In this document: piece by piece, positions 43,501-51,774 of the stretch
Layout of the letters: each line of letters begins with the position of its first letter
Position numbering within the stretch: position 1 is the first letter of the stretch
Assembly (NCBI GenBank): GCA_021531795.1
Contig: JADYUL010000002.1
Span: 309,987 to 373,986, forward strand
Reading direction: 5' to 3'
Length of the DNA stretch: 64,000 nt
Source of the DNA: Lacrimispora saccharolytica
GTDB taxonomy: Bacteria; Bacillota; Clostridia; Lachnospirales; Lachnospiraceae
Position numbers and translations under genes: made by a program
The notes under the pieces: generated by a model
What the model was told of the DNA's origin: nothing
Seen by the model: the letters and a program-made list of their open reading frames with translations, nothing else
Database searches by the model: none

Positions 43501-45786
43501 CTACTCCTCGATTTCCTCACGAACCGGATATACTCTGAGGTTGTAATCATAATCTATGGCAAAGTTAAACAGTCTGTACGGATTCTGTACTATCTTATAG
43601 CAGATGAATTCATCAGACTCCCAATATACCGATACCTCGTTGGGGTACAACTCCATAAATTTGTTAGCCCACGCATAGGCTCTGGACATTACTATCCATC
43701 TGTTCTCTCCCTGATAACAGCTGAGACCCTGTGACATAGGCAGTCTGTTCTCGCAGCCGGCTTCGGATATGCTCTGTCCGGAGTTCTCATACGGCTGATA
43801 GTAATCTCCCGGAATCTTCTCAATGAATACGAATACATTCTCGGTCGGAATACATACCCTTCCACGGGCTCCGACATATTCCATATTGTCCAGAAGTCTT
43901 ATTATTTCATAATGGAATCCGCTGTCTCTGGCCATTCTGTTCTCATCATTAGCTGAGATTATGGTCCATGAGAACTTCTTCTCATCATTGATAATCTTGG
44001 TTAGACAGGTTATGGCATCGTTAAGCTCTGCACCGTTAACCTTAAGTCTCTCCCTGACGAAGCCGCCTGATATAAGAAGCACAAGGGTAAATGCCACACA
44101 TAACAGGGATATGGCATTGGAGATTCTCTTCTTATCATTAAGCTTTCCTGCAAATATATACAAAATACTGTCAAGTGTAAACGGTATGGTTATACAGGTA
44201 AAGTAAGCAAAATACACTCTGCTTCGGTTTGTATCCATAACAACCGGAAGACCAAATGTCACCAGCGATATCAGAATACACATGAATATCCACAGTACAC
44301 CGATACTAACTGCTGTCATTCCGTATACGGAATCCTTGTCACGCCTTAGTATAAAGTATATGCCGCAGCCTATTAGGGTCGGAATGATAAGCAGGAATAT
44401 GTACAGTACGTTTATATTATCCCTTTCTATGGAAAATACGTTGTAGAACATATTGTTACGTACTGCCCGAAGAATAAATACAGCACTTCCTATAACCTTG
44501 CCGTATTTCTCTTCGATTTCGTACCTGTTGGTCACAAGTTTTCCTGATTCATCATCGTCGGTTACTGTATCATCAACCTCTACTTCTACGTCATCCCCTT
44601 TTCCGCTAAGAACATTCATTCCCCAGTTAAGAGAGGCCTGAAAGCCCTTGCCCATTATAAGACCCATGGACAATGGTGTTATTGCAATAAGAATACTTAG
44701 AAGTGCAGTAATCAGTAGTCTTCTTAGATTCCTTACCTTGAAGCACCATACGCAGAAGCCAATGGCAACAGCCACACAAATCAGTCCCGCAACAATTGTT
44801 CCGTAAAAATGGATAGTAAAGGTAAGCGAGAAGCTCATGGCCAGAAGCATAAGATACAGCCGACTTCTGTTGCTCACGTCTCCTCTGCTTTCTTTTCTCT
44901 GCTGTCTGAAGAATGCATAGAGGAAATACAATACCGGAACAATGAATATCATTCCGTATTCCTGCGGAAGAGATGCCGCATATCTCCAATAATCCTCAAG
45001 CTTGTACATCTTCGCCAGGGAATAAACAATTATACCAATATATGGCATGTATTTAGACTTACATACAAGCTTAAGGAAACAAAAGGCAATCAGAATAACC
45101 CACAATGTCTCTATCCACGCAAGAAGTCTTAATATTATATAAGTATCTATGCCAAATAAGGATTTCATGAAGAAAACAATACAATGAAATCCGTAAGGAT
45201 AAACTCCGGTACAGAAGATATTGTTATCCGACATCTCGTTTATCCAGTAATTGTGTACTATCTCATCAGATGCCTTATATCCGAACTGTTCAAAATGTGT
45301 CAATCCGAAGGACCAGAAGACAATACCTATAATAAAAATAATACCGATTACATCCGTAAGATTCTTAAAATATACCCTGTAGAAATGAAGCTTTACCTTA
45401 TTCATCCATAGTTTCCATTCAGGTATTCTCTGACTGATATAGGCTTTAATCTTAAGCTGTCCGCCAACCAGTCGTCTCAGTATTTCAATTTTTTCAAGAA
45501 CAATATCCTTTACCGGTATATTTTCGAGTATGATCTTAAGTACGATAATCGGTACAAACGTAAACAGAAAGATTGTCACCGGATAAGCAATATGAAGTAT
45601 CAAAAGAAGATAAACAAGGTTAATTACATAGAAATTGCCTATTACCGTATAAATGATGAATTTCTCATATCTGCTCTTAAGCTTTAGGGTCTTTCCCAGA
45701 ACAAAGTGTGGCATAAAAACCGTTATAAACAGGTATACCGCCAAAAGCTTAAGTAATTGAAAGAATGTAACAAGTGCCATCGACAT
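43501..45786 (-). CDS. Large polytopic membrane protein in the Pel-like operon, unknown
   Basis: The 761-aa protein has roughly twelve to fifteen hydrophobic helices, a His/Asp-bearing outer loop early (EQFGYKASDEIVHNYWINEM, ~170-190), an acidic Asp/Glu/Val-rich loop around residues 400-420, and a C-terminal extracellular domain of about 180 aa. The layout recalls GT-C glycosyltransferases or polymerases, but I see no defining motif. It lies between the PelE-like and DUF2194 genes, 5 bp before the latter, so a role in the same polysaccharide assembly is likely. Confidence 0.7.
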   Translation of the reverse strand: MSMALVTFFQLLKLLAVYLFITVFMPHFVLGKTLKLKSRYEKFIIYTVIGNFYVINLVYLLLILHIAYPVTIFLFTFVPIIVLKIILENIPVKDIVLEKIEILRRLVGGQLKIKAYISQRIPEWKLWMNKVKLHFYRVYFKNLTDVIGIIFIIGIVFWSFGLTHFEQFGYKASDEIVHNYWINEMSDNNIFCTGVYPYGFHCIVFFMKSLFGIDTYIILRLLAWIETLWVILIAFCFLKLVCKSKYMPYIGIIVYSLAKMYKLEDYWRYAASLPQEYGMIFIVPVLYFLYAFFRQQRKESRGDVSNRSRLYLMLLAMSFSLTFTIHFYGTIVAGLICVAVAIGFCVWCFKVRNLRRLLITALLSILIAITPLSMGLIMGKGFQASLNWGMNVLSGKGDDVEVEVDDTVTDDDESGKLVTNRYEIEEKYGKVIGSAVFILRAVRNNMFYNVFSIERDNINVLYIFLLIIPTLIGCGIYFILRRDKDSVYGMTAVSIGVLWIFMCILISLVTFGLPVVMDTNRSRVYFAYFTCITIPFTLDSILYIFAGKLNDKKRISNAISLLCVAFTLVLLISGGFVRERLKVNGAELNDAITCLTKIINDEKKFSWTIISANDENRMARDSGFHYEIIRLLDNMEYVGARGRVCIPTENVFVFIEKIPGDYYQPYENSGQSISEAGCENRLPMSQGLSCYQGENRWIVMSRAYAWANKFMELYPNEVSVYWESDEFICYKIVQNPYRLFNFAIDYDYNLRVYPVREEIEE

Positions 45787-45826
45787 AAATCTTGCTTCCT
45801 ATCCGGAATTGAAATTTGCAGGTATG

Positions 45827-46765
45827 CTATTGAAAGGCCCTGATCAATTCAAGTGTCTCCCTGTCAATAACAATATTTGATTCCTTAAGCTCCTGCATGG
45901 TCTTAAAGAAGTTTTCTCTGTCTCCACAGCTAAAGTACAGTTTGATCAATGTAGTGTATGAAGCCAGAGTATTCGGATATCTCCACAGTGCTCTCTCACA
46001 CCATGAGCGTGCCCTGTCATACTTCTCAGTCTCAATAAGTCTCAGTGCCATAGATTCATACATCTCACTTGTGATGGAAGCACCGGCAAGTCTGTAATAC
46101 TTCTCAAGAAGCTTGTCTAAGATATCGGTATATCCATTCTGTTCAAGCTTAGACAGGATATGCTGCTCAAGTACCTTATTCATATATACAAACAGTTTCT
46201 TGATATCATAAATAAGTTGTTCTCTCTTGCTCTCATCCTCTTCATCAATATCGTAAATTCTTGCATTTTCCTTACGTACCAGCATCCTGAAATCATTAAT
46301 TGCATCCTGTAGGATAGATGCGGCATAGTGAGAGGTCTCCGTATCCTCTGCGTTAAGCGCCATATTGATCGCAGACAGTGACTCACTGTAATCTCCCTGC
46401 GCCATGTTGAGCACAAGTTCTCTAAGCTCTCCCTTGTCAGCAACCTCAATCGCTTCCTCAACGGGAACAAAGTCTCTCTCCTTATCCTCATTGATTCTGA
46501 CAAGTTCCTTGCTCTTCTCCTTGCTGAATACAACGTCAGACAAATCCACCTTCCTGTAGAACAGCAGTCTGTAAAATAAGTAACTGATAAAGAATAGCAG
46601 CGGTCCGATACCCGGAGCATAGAGCATAATCAGGCTTCGCATCGCAACCTTTTTCCTGCTGGTCCTGTTAAAAATCATACCAAACAGCAGATACAGGAGA
46701 CTCACTATTAAGTTAACAATCAGGAAGATGATAAACCATCTCAAATACTTATCCGAATTCATCAT
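45827..46765 (-). CDS. pelE: PelE-like membrane TPR protein
   Basis: The 312-aa protein has two N-terminal helices (about 8-31 and 42-66, with MLYAPGIGPLLFFISYLFYRLLFY), then a helical soluble part with TPR-like repeats (YDRARSWCERALWRYPNTLASY, LIKLYFSCGDRENFFKTMQEL). PelE in Pseudomonas is a small membrane-TPR scaffold that binds PelD. The position directly after the PelD-like gene (4-bp overlap) supports equivalence. It is larger than most PelE soluble parts. Confidence 0.75.
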   Translation of the reverse strand: MMNSDKYLRWFIIFLIVNLIVSLLYLLFGMIFNRTSRKKVAMRSLIMLYAPGIGPLLFFISYLFYRLLFYRKVDLSDVVFSKEKSKELVRINEDKERDFVPVEEAIEVADKGELRELVLNMAQGDYSESLSAINMALNAEDTETSHYAASILQDAINDFRMLVRKENARIYDIDEEDESKREQLIYDIKKLFVYMNKVLEQHILSKLEQNGYTDILDKLLEKYYRLAGASITSEMYESMALRLIETEKYDRARSWCERALWRYPNTLASYTTLIKLYFSCGDRENFFKTMQELKESNIVIDRETLELIRAFQ

Positions 46766-48933
46766 TCAAGTCCCTCAACTATCTGACCGATAAGTCCCTT
46801 CTCCTCAAATCTGCCAATAACCTTACCCGCAGCCTCGGTATTGGTATTTGATAAAAGCGCGAATACTGAGTTTCTGTAGGTTCCCAGATAATCGGAATTA
46901 CGTAGTCCGCCCTGTACTGCAAGAATACCGCTTTCATTGTTTGCTACATTGAACTTAATAAGTGTACATTCGTTAAGATCTGAACTCTTAGCTTTAAGGA
47001 AGGCATTAACCAATCCCTCGAAGCTCTCAGGTGCAAGTGCTCTGGTGCCTGCAACATATCTCTTATCCTGCAATACATCCAGATATCTGTTGGCCCTAAG
47101 AACGGCATTCTGAATGAGCATGCTTACAACACTTAACTGATTTGCCTGACCCAGTGTCATATTCTCCCAGGTAAGACCCCATACCATGATGATAATCTTC
47201 ATCTCGCCTTCTTCAAAGATAGCATTACCCATGAGAGGGTATCTGGCATCCATTCTTCTGTTAATGTATACCTTATTATTGGCAATGGTAGTATAGAACT
47301 CATCCATATCAGTATACTTAACGGAATTACCGAGCATTCTGGCCTTAGGCGAGGTGGATGAGAACAGTCTTGCATAATCTCCGTTGGATACCTGGTAAAT
47401 GGCAACATCTCTGGTCTTCATGATCTTGCCCACAGTCTCTGCGGCATAGAACAATACCTCTTCAGGACTGTACTGTTCAAGTTCTGAGGTAATACTGTAT
47501 ATCTTTCCGATTGAATCGCTCTGATTTACGAGCTGAGTCTCCAGTACATCCTTAACTCTTGCATTGGTTGAGTTGATATCATTGATATCCTCAATCTGCT
47601 GGCTTAAGTATTCATTCTCTTCCCTGCTCTCCTTCTTAAGCTTCACAATCTGGTCTCTCATATATCCGACAGAAAGACCAACTATGAATAACTGTGCAAT
47701 CCACACATAGGTATTACCATCAAGCAGAATCTCAAAGCCGCTTCTTAAGCCCATATTTGTAATGAAATATCCGATAACAGCAAGCAGAGCTGAAACAGTA
47801 GCCTGCTGCTGACCAAATACCATCGCAAATAGCAGTACATACAATAGATACAAATCAAGATTGGCGAAATAATTACTGTTTGCCGTCTTGTCATACAGAA
47901 GGAAACAGGGAATAAAAATAATAATATTCTCAATAAACGGAATAATAGCTCTGAAGAACCATCCACCCTTTTGTCTGATCCTTGCCCAAATGGAGATCTT
48001 CTCATCTTCATCGGTCAAGAAGACATAAGGCTTCTTTTTCATCTCCTTGGTAATCTTCTCAACGATATTCTCGGGAGAGTCGAATCTCGGATTACCGAAT
48101 TCACTTTCGAAGCGTTTGCCCGACAGAACAATACGCTTCTCTTTCTCAACATTCATATCAACTATACTGCACTCGGGATTCATCCTATCCCTGACAATTT
48201 CGGCAAGGTCTGCCTCGTTAATAACATTGCCGCTTGACAGCTGGTATATATCATACTTATGATCCGGACAGGTAATAAGAGAATAGATTCCTTCAACGGC
48301 ATCCTTATCATACAAAAGCGAAATTGTAGACTTCTTATTCATCTCAATCTCGTCATCTGCCATTGCCTGCAAACACATCTCACCACAGATTTCACAGATA
48401 TCCTTATTAACAAGCGGAACACTGACTATATGATCCAGTCTGAGGGTAACGATATCCATTCCCCTGCTGATCCTATAGTTGTCACACTGACTCTCACCCT
48501 GAGCAATAGCCTGTGCCCTGAAGCCATCGGGGGTCACGATATCATCTTCAGTAAAGCTATCCGGATTGTTATCGCTAAATACCGACTCATTTGACAGATA
48601 TATAAAACGGCCCTTGCCATGCATGAGATATCCCATGAGAATATTGGCAAATGATGCAGTATACTTAACCGAATCCGCTTCCACATTCTTCCACTTGAAG
48701 TTTGTATCAAAAGCGCCCATAAAGATGGTTACCTCAGGTGCAGCACTTTCAAATATTTCATTTAAGCATGCAGCATCGTACGGAAACTGATATACCTCGA
48801 AGCACTTATGATAATCATCCTTCGATGCAAATCTGTTTCCGGTAAGTATTGATACCTTATGTCCTTCCTTATTTAATTTGATGATGAGATTATTGATGAA
48901 AACTCCCGAACCACCGGCAATTAGAATATTCAT
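46762..48933 (-). CDS. pelD: SDR-PelD-like fusion: SDR domain, membrane domain, GAF, degenerate GGDEF
   Basis: A 723-aa protein. Residues 1-300 form an extended SDR (MNILIAGGSGVFINNLI), but the YxxxK is YRISR and the third nucleotide-loop Gly is missing, so catalysis is doubtful. Residues ~325-440 hold four or so helices, followed by a coiled coil, a GAF domain (~490-620) and a C-terminal GGDEF-like domain. In the last, the signature is RNSVF (687-691) while the upstream RNSD (Arg678, Asp681) keeps the RxxD cyclic-di-GMP I-site. This is the PelD logic: a c-di-GMP receptor without cyclase activity. It overlaps the pqqD-like and PelE-like genes by 4 bp each. Confidence 0.82.
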   Translation of the reverse strand: MNILIAGGSGVFINNLIIKLNKEGHKVSILTGNRFASKDDYHKCFEVYQFPYDAACLNEIFESAAPEVTIFMGAFDTNFKWKNVEADSVKYTASFANILMGYLMHGKGRFIYLSNESVFSDNNPDSFTEDDIVTPDGFRAQAIAQGESQCDNYRISRGMDIVTLRLDHIVSVPLVNKDICEICGEMCLQAMADDEIEMNKKSTISLLYDKDAVEGIYSLITCPDHKYDIYQLSSGNVINEADLAEIVRDRMNPECSIVDMNVEKEKRIVLSGKRFESEFGNPRFDSPENIVEKITKEMKKKPYVFLTDEDEKISIWARIRQKGGWFFRAIIPFIENIIIFIPCFLLYDKTANSNYFANLDLYLLYVLLFAMVFGQQQATVSALLAVIGYFITNMGLRSGFEILLDGNTYVWIAQLFIVGLSVGYMRDQIVKLKKESREENEYLSQQIEDINDINSTNARVKDVLETQLVNQSDSIGKIYSITSELEQYSPEEVLFYAAETVGKIMKTRDVAIYQVSNGDYARLFSSTSPKARMLGNSVKYTDMDEFYTTIANNKVYINRRMDARYPLMGNAIFEEGEMKIIIMVWGLTWENMTLGQANQLSVVSMLIQNAVLRANRYLDVLQDKRYVAGTRALAPESFEGLVNAFLKAKSSDLNECTLIKFNVANNESGILAVQGGLRNSDYLGTYRNSVFALLSNTNTEAAGKVIGRFEEKGLIGQIVEGLE

Positions 48934-49217
48934 ATGAAATCAGCCCCCTTGCTAACTGAAATATCAAAACCTATAAGTTGGTCTGTAAAATCTTTAATAT
49001 CATTAAGCAGAACCTCTCGGTCAACTGCATAATAATTATGTAATTCATCGACTATCCGGTTAATCCCCATTCCCCGAATCAGTCTCTCGCAGATCATCGC
49101 TCCTACATCGCTTATTACCACCGGCTTAATATACCGTTCCAGACACGGTCCCGTATAAACCAGGTAATTCTTCCCGGCGACGGATCTAACAATATAATCA
49201 CTAATTTTCATATCCAT
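48930..49217 (-). CDS. Small PqqD-like protein heading the Pel-like operon
   Basis: A 95-aa protein from ATG 49217 (MDMKISDYIVRSVAGKNYLV), matching PqqD/RRE-type peptide-binding proteins: ISDYIVRSVAGKNYLVYTG, VVISDVGAMICERLIRG, INRIVDELHNYYAVDREVLLNDIKDFTDQL. Such domains bind leader peptides of modified peptides. No radical-SAM or other maturase is adjacent; it overlaps the PelD-like start (ATGA). No Shine-Dalgarno is present; TATAAT (49230-49225) ends 7 nt before the ATG, predicting a leaderless message that starts the ~17-kb operon. ATG 49211 is an alternative start. Confidence 0.75.
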   Translation of the reverse strand: MDMKISDYIVRSVAGKNYLVYTGPCLERYIKPVVISDVGAMICERLIRGMGINRIVDELHNYYAVDREVLLNDIKDFTDQLIGFDISVSKGADFI

Positions 49218-49224
49218 ACACAAT

Positions 49225-49230
49225 ATTATA
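49225..49230 (-). promoter_or_regulatory. -10 hexamer for the Pel-like operon
   Basis: Perfect TATAAT on the minus strand, 7 nt before ATG 49217, with a very A/T-rich upstream tract. The -35 is weak (TCGCTA at 17 bp). No other promoter was noticed upstream in the 49231-49320 interval. Confidence 0.5.
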
Positions 49231-49325
49231 TTGTTTTTCGTTTTTTTTAGCGACATTTTTTACACCATTTTCGAAATATTTGCTTTTTTGTGATGCTGTT
49301 TGCAAATTTTGCTATTTAAATGCAA

Positions 49326-49360
49326 AATTACCCTTCCAAAAAAACCAGAGAAGGGTAATT
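49326..49360 (-). terminator. Terminator after uppP
   Basis: An 11-bp perfect stem (49326-49336 with 49350-49360, AATTACCCTTC/GAAGGGTAATT), a 13-nt loop, and a short T-run on the minus strand. It lies 57 bp beyond the uppP stop and separates it from the Pel-like operon. Confidence 0.65.
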
Positions 49361-49416
49361 CAATACACATTATTCAAGAATTATATGTTAATTATTTTTC
49401 TTTACAATTTATCACT

Positions 49417-50268
49417 TTACATTATTGCAAAATATGCAAGAACTACAATACCAAGCATGATTCTATACCAGCCAAATACCTTGAAGTCATGCTTCTTGAT
49501 AAAGTTCATCAGGAACCTGATCACAATTATTGATACAACAAAGGCTGTCACCATACCCACAAGAAGAACTGCAAGCTCCATTCCTGTGAAGGCTAAACCA
49601 AACTTGATGAGCTTTAGCATACTTGCGCCCAGCATAACAGGAATCGCCAGAAAGAAGGTGAATTCACAGGCAACTGTCCTTGATACGCCAATCATGAGCG
49701 AACCCAGTATTGTCGCGCCCGACCTAGATGTACCCGGAAAAATCGCAGCAATCAACTGAAACAATCCAATTATAAGTGCTGTCTTATAACTAATCTCCGA
49801 TAAGGAATTAATCTTTGTATGAAAATTCTTGTTACGGTTCTCTATTATTATGAAGCCAATACCGAATACAATTAGCGCAATAGATACACAGATGCTGTTA
49901 TAGAACAGACTCTCAAAGAATTCGTCAAACAGTAATCCTACAACTGCTGCCGGAACACAGGCTACGATTATCTTAAACCACAGTTCAAAGATATCCTTCC
50001 TGCAATAAGACAGAATTCCCGTACTTTTAATCGGACACGGATTTCTGTGACTAAGTGCAAAGGGCCAGATACTCTTAATAAAAAGTACTACCACCGCAAG
50101 TATTGCACCCAGTTGAATGACTACTAAGAACATCTCAAAGAAATCTTCAGATACATTGAGTTTCACGAATTCATCAAGAAGGATCATGTGTCCCGTACTG
50201 CTTATTGGCAGCCACTCTGTGATTCCTTCAACCATTCCGAAAATTATAGCCTTGATTATCTCTATCAT
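49417..50268 (-). CDS. uppP: Undecaprenyl-diphosphatase UppP (BacA)
   Basis: Integral membrane phosphatase that recycles undecaprenyl-PP to undecaprenyl-P, needed for peptidoglycan and surface glycans; it confers bacitracin resistance when abundant. It is 283 aa from ATG 50268. Catalytic motifs EGITEWLPISSTGH and PGTSRSGATI are intact, with about eight helices. ATG 50268 is chosen because AAGGA stands 7 nt upstream; the ORF reaches 50328 inside the citrate synthase gene. It lies 10 bp after that gene's stop. Confidence 0.96.
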   Translation of the reverse strand: MIEIIKAIIFGMVEGITEWLPISSTGHMILLDEFVKLNVSEDFFEMFLVVIQLGAILAVVVLFIKSIWPFALSHRNPCPIKSTGILSYCRKDIFELWFKIIVACVPAAVVGLLFDEFFESLFYNSICVSIALIVFGIGFIIIENRNKNFHTKINSLSEISYKTALIIGLFQLIAAIFPGTSRSGATILGSLMIGVSRTVACEFTFFLAIPVMLGASMLKLIKFGLAFTGMELAVLLVGMVTAFVVSIIVIRFLMNFIKKHDFKVFGWYRIMLGIVVLAYFAIM

Positions 50269-50278
50269 ATCTCCATCC

Positions 50279-51646
50279 TTATCTATCTTCCAAAGAAATA
50301 TAATCCATGTCCTTGCATAAGGTACCATAAGCAGGTCTTATTATCTTACCGTTATTAGCCAGTTCCTCAAGTCTGTGTGCTGACCAACCTGATATTCTTG
50401 CCATTGCGAATATCGGAGTATAGAGCTCTAGCGGAAGACCAAGCATATGGTAGACCAATCCTGAATAAAAGTCTACATTGATGCATACGCCCTTATACAT
50501 CTTTCTCTCAGCTGCAATAATCTGCGGAGCCAGTCTCTCAACCGTACTGTAGAGAAGGTATTCATTCTCCAAACCCTTCTCCATGGCAAGCTGTTCCACG
50601 AAGCCTTTCAGTATCTCCGCTCTTGGATCTGACTTAGAGTAGATTGCATGACCCAGTCCGTAGATTAATCCCTTATTGTCAAAGGCTTCCCCATGCAGCA
50701 GTCTCTTCAGATAATCTGCTATCTCTTCTTCATCAGTCCAGTCATGAAGTTCCTCCTGCATATCCTCAAACATCTGAACAACCTTAATATTGGCTCCACC
50801 ATGTCTTGGACCCTTAAGTGAACCTAGGGCTGCGGCCATAACCGAATATGTGTCGGTAAGTGTTGAGGTCACAACATGGGTTGTGAAGGACGAATTGTTA
50901 CCGCCTCCATGCTCCATATGGATAACCAGGCAGATATCCAGAATCTTGGCTTCAAGCTCAGTATACTTCTGATCCGATCTCAGCATATGCAGAATATTTT
51001 CAGCAACGGATAATTGGGGGTCAGGATTATGTATGATCAGACTCTCTCCGTCATGATAATGCTTATATGAGTTATATCCGTAAATTGATAACAATGGGAA
51101 CAGGCTTATTAACTGCAGGCACTGTCTGAGGACATTGGGCAGACTCACATCATCACAGTACGGATCATAACTATATAAAGTGAGCACACTTCTGGCAAGG
51201 GTATTCATCATATCCTTGCTCGGCGCCTTCATAATAATATCTCTGACAAAGTCTGTCGGAAGGTTTCGATAGCTTGCGAGCAGCTCCGAGAAATCAGCAA
51301 GCTCCTTCTCATTAGGCAGCTTGCCAAACAATAACAGGTATGTACTCTCTTCAAAACCGTACTTTCTTCCGTTTGTTGCAAAGCCTGAACACAGGTCCTT
51401 GACATTGTAACCTCTGTAGAAAAGATTACCGTAATCAGGAATCCTCTCGCCGTTTACATATTTATATGCCCTGACATCCGAGATATGGGTAAGACCTGCC
51501 ATTACACCCTTTCCGTCAAGGTCTCTGAGTCCTCTTTTTACATCATACTTAGTATACAGCTCTGAATCAATCTCACTGCAATCCTTAGTCATTTTGGCAA
51601 GATTCACAAGCTGCGGAGTTGTCTCTGCATAATATTTGTAGTCCAT
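50279..51646 (-). CDS. gltA: Citrate synthase
   Basis: Condenses oxaloacetate and acetyl-CoA to citrate, feeding 2-oxoglutarate (and so glutamate) synthesis in anaerobes. Its 455 aa are long for the short-chain type and match the clostridial form. Catalytic residues: His in HMEHGGGNNSSF, the GPRHGGANIKV loop, YGLGHAIYSKSDPRA, and the acid in NVDFYSGLVYHMLG. AGGAG precedes ATG 51646 by 6 nt. It is co-transcribed with uppP. Confidence 0.95.
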   Translation of the reverse strand: MDYKYYAETTPQLVNLAKMTKDCSEIDSELYTKYDVKRGLRDLDGKGVMAGLTHISDVRAYKYVNGERIPDYGNLFYRGYNVKDLCSGFATNGRKYGFEESTYLLLFGKLPNEKELADFSELLASYRNLPTDFVRDIIMKAPSKDMMNTLARSVLTLYSYDPYCDDVSLPNVLRQCLQLISLFPLLSIYGYNSYKHYHDGESLIIHNPDPQLSVAENILHMLRSDQKYTELEAKILDICLVIHMEHGGGNNSSFTTHVVTSTLTDTYSVMAAALGSLKGPRHGGANIKVVQMFEDMQEELHDWTDEEEIADYLKRLLHGEAFDNKGLIYGLGHAIYSKSDPRAEILKGFVEQLAMEKGLENEYLLYSTVERLAPQIIAAERKMYKGVCINVDFYSGLVYHMLGLPLELYTPIFAMARISGWSAHRLEELANNGKIIRPAYGTLCKDMDYISLEDR

Positions 51647-51738
51647 TATTACTCCTATTCTCTGCTACACTGTCAATTCATCGCGTGAAACTACCTTAAC
51701 AAAGAAGACATGCTTTTTCAAGAAAAACTCAGAATTGT

Positions 51739-51774
51739 TAACAATATTTACACAATGTTAAGAAAATATTGTTA
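51739..51774. repeat. AT-rich inverted repeat at the aminopeptidase P stop
   Basis: Perfect 11-bp arms TAACAATATTT (51739-51749) and AAATATTGTTA (51764-51774), 14-nt loop. It includes the stop codon of the aminopeptidase gene. It could act as a weak terminator or as an operator in the citrate synthase promoter region; no clear T-run follows. Confidence 0.4.
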
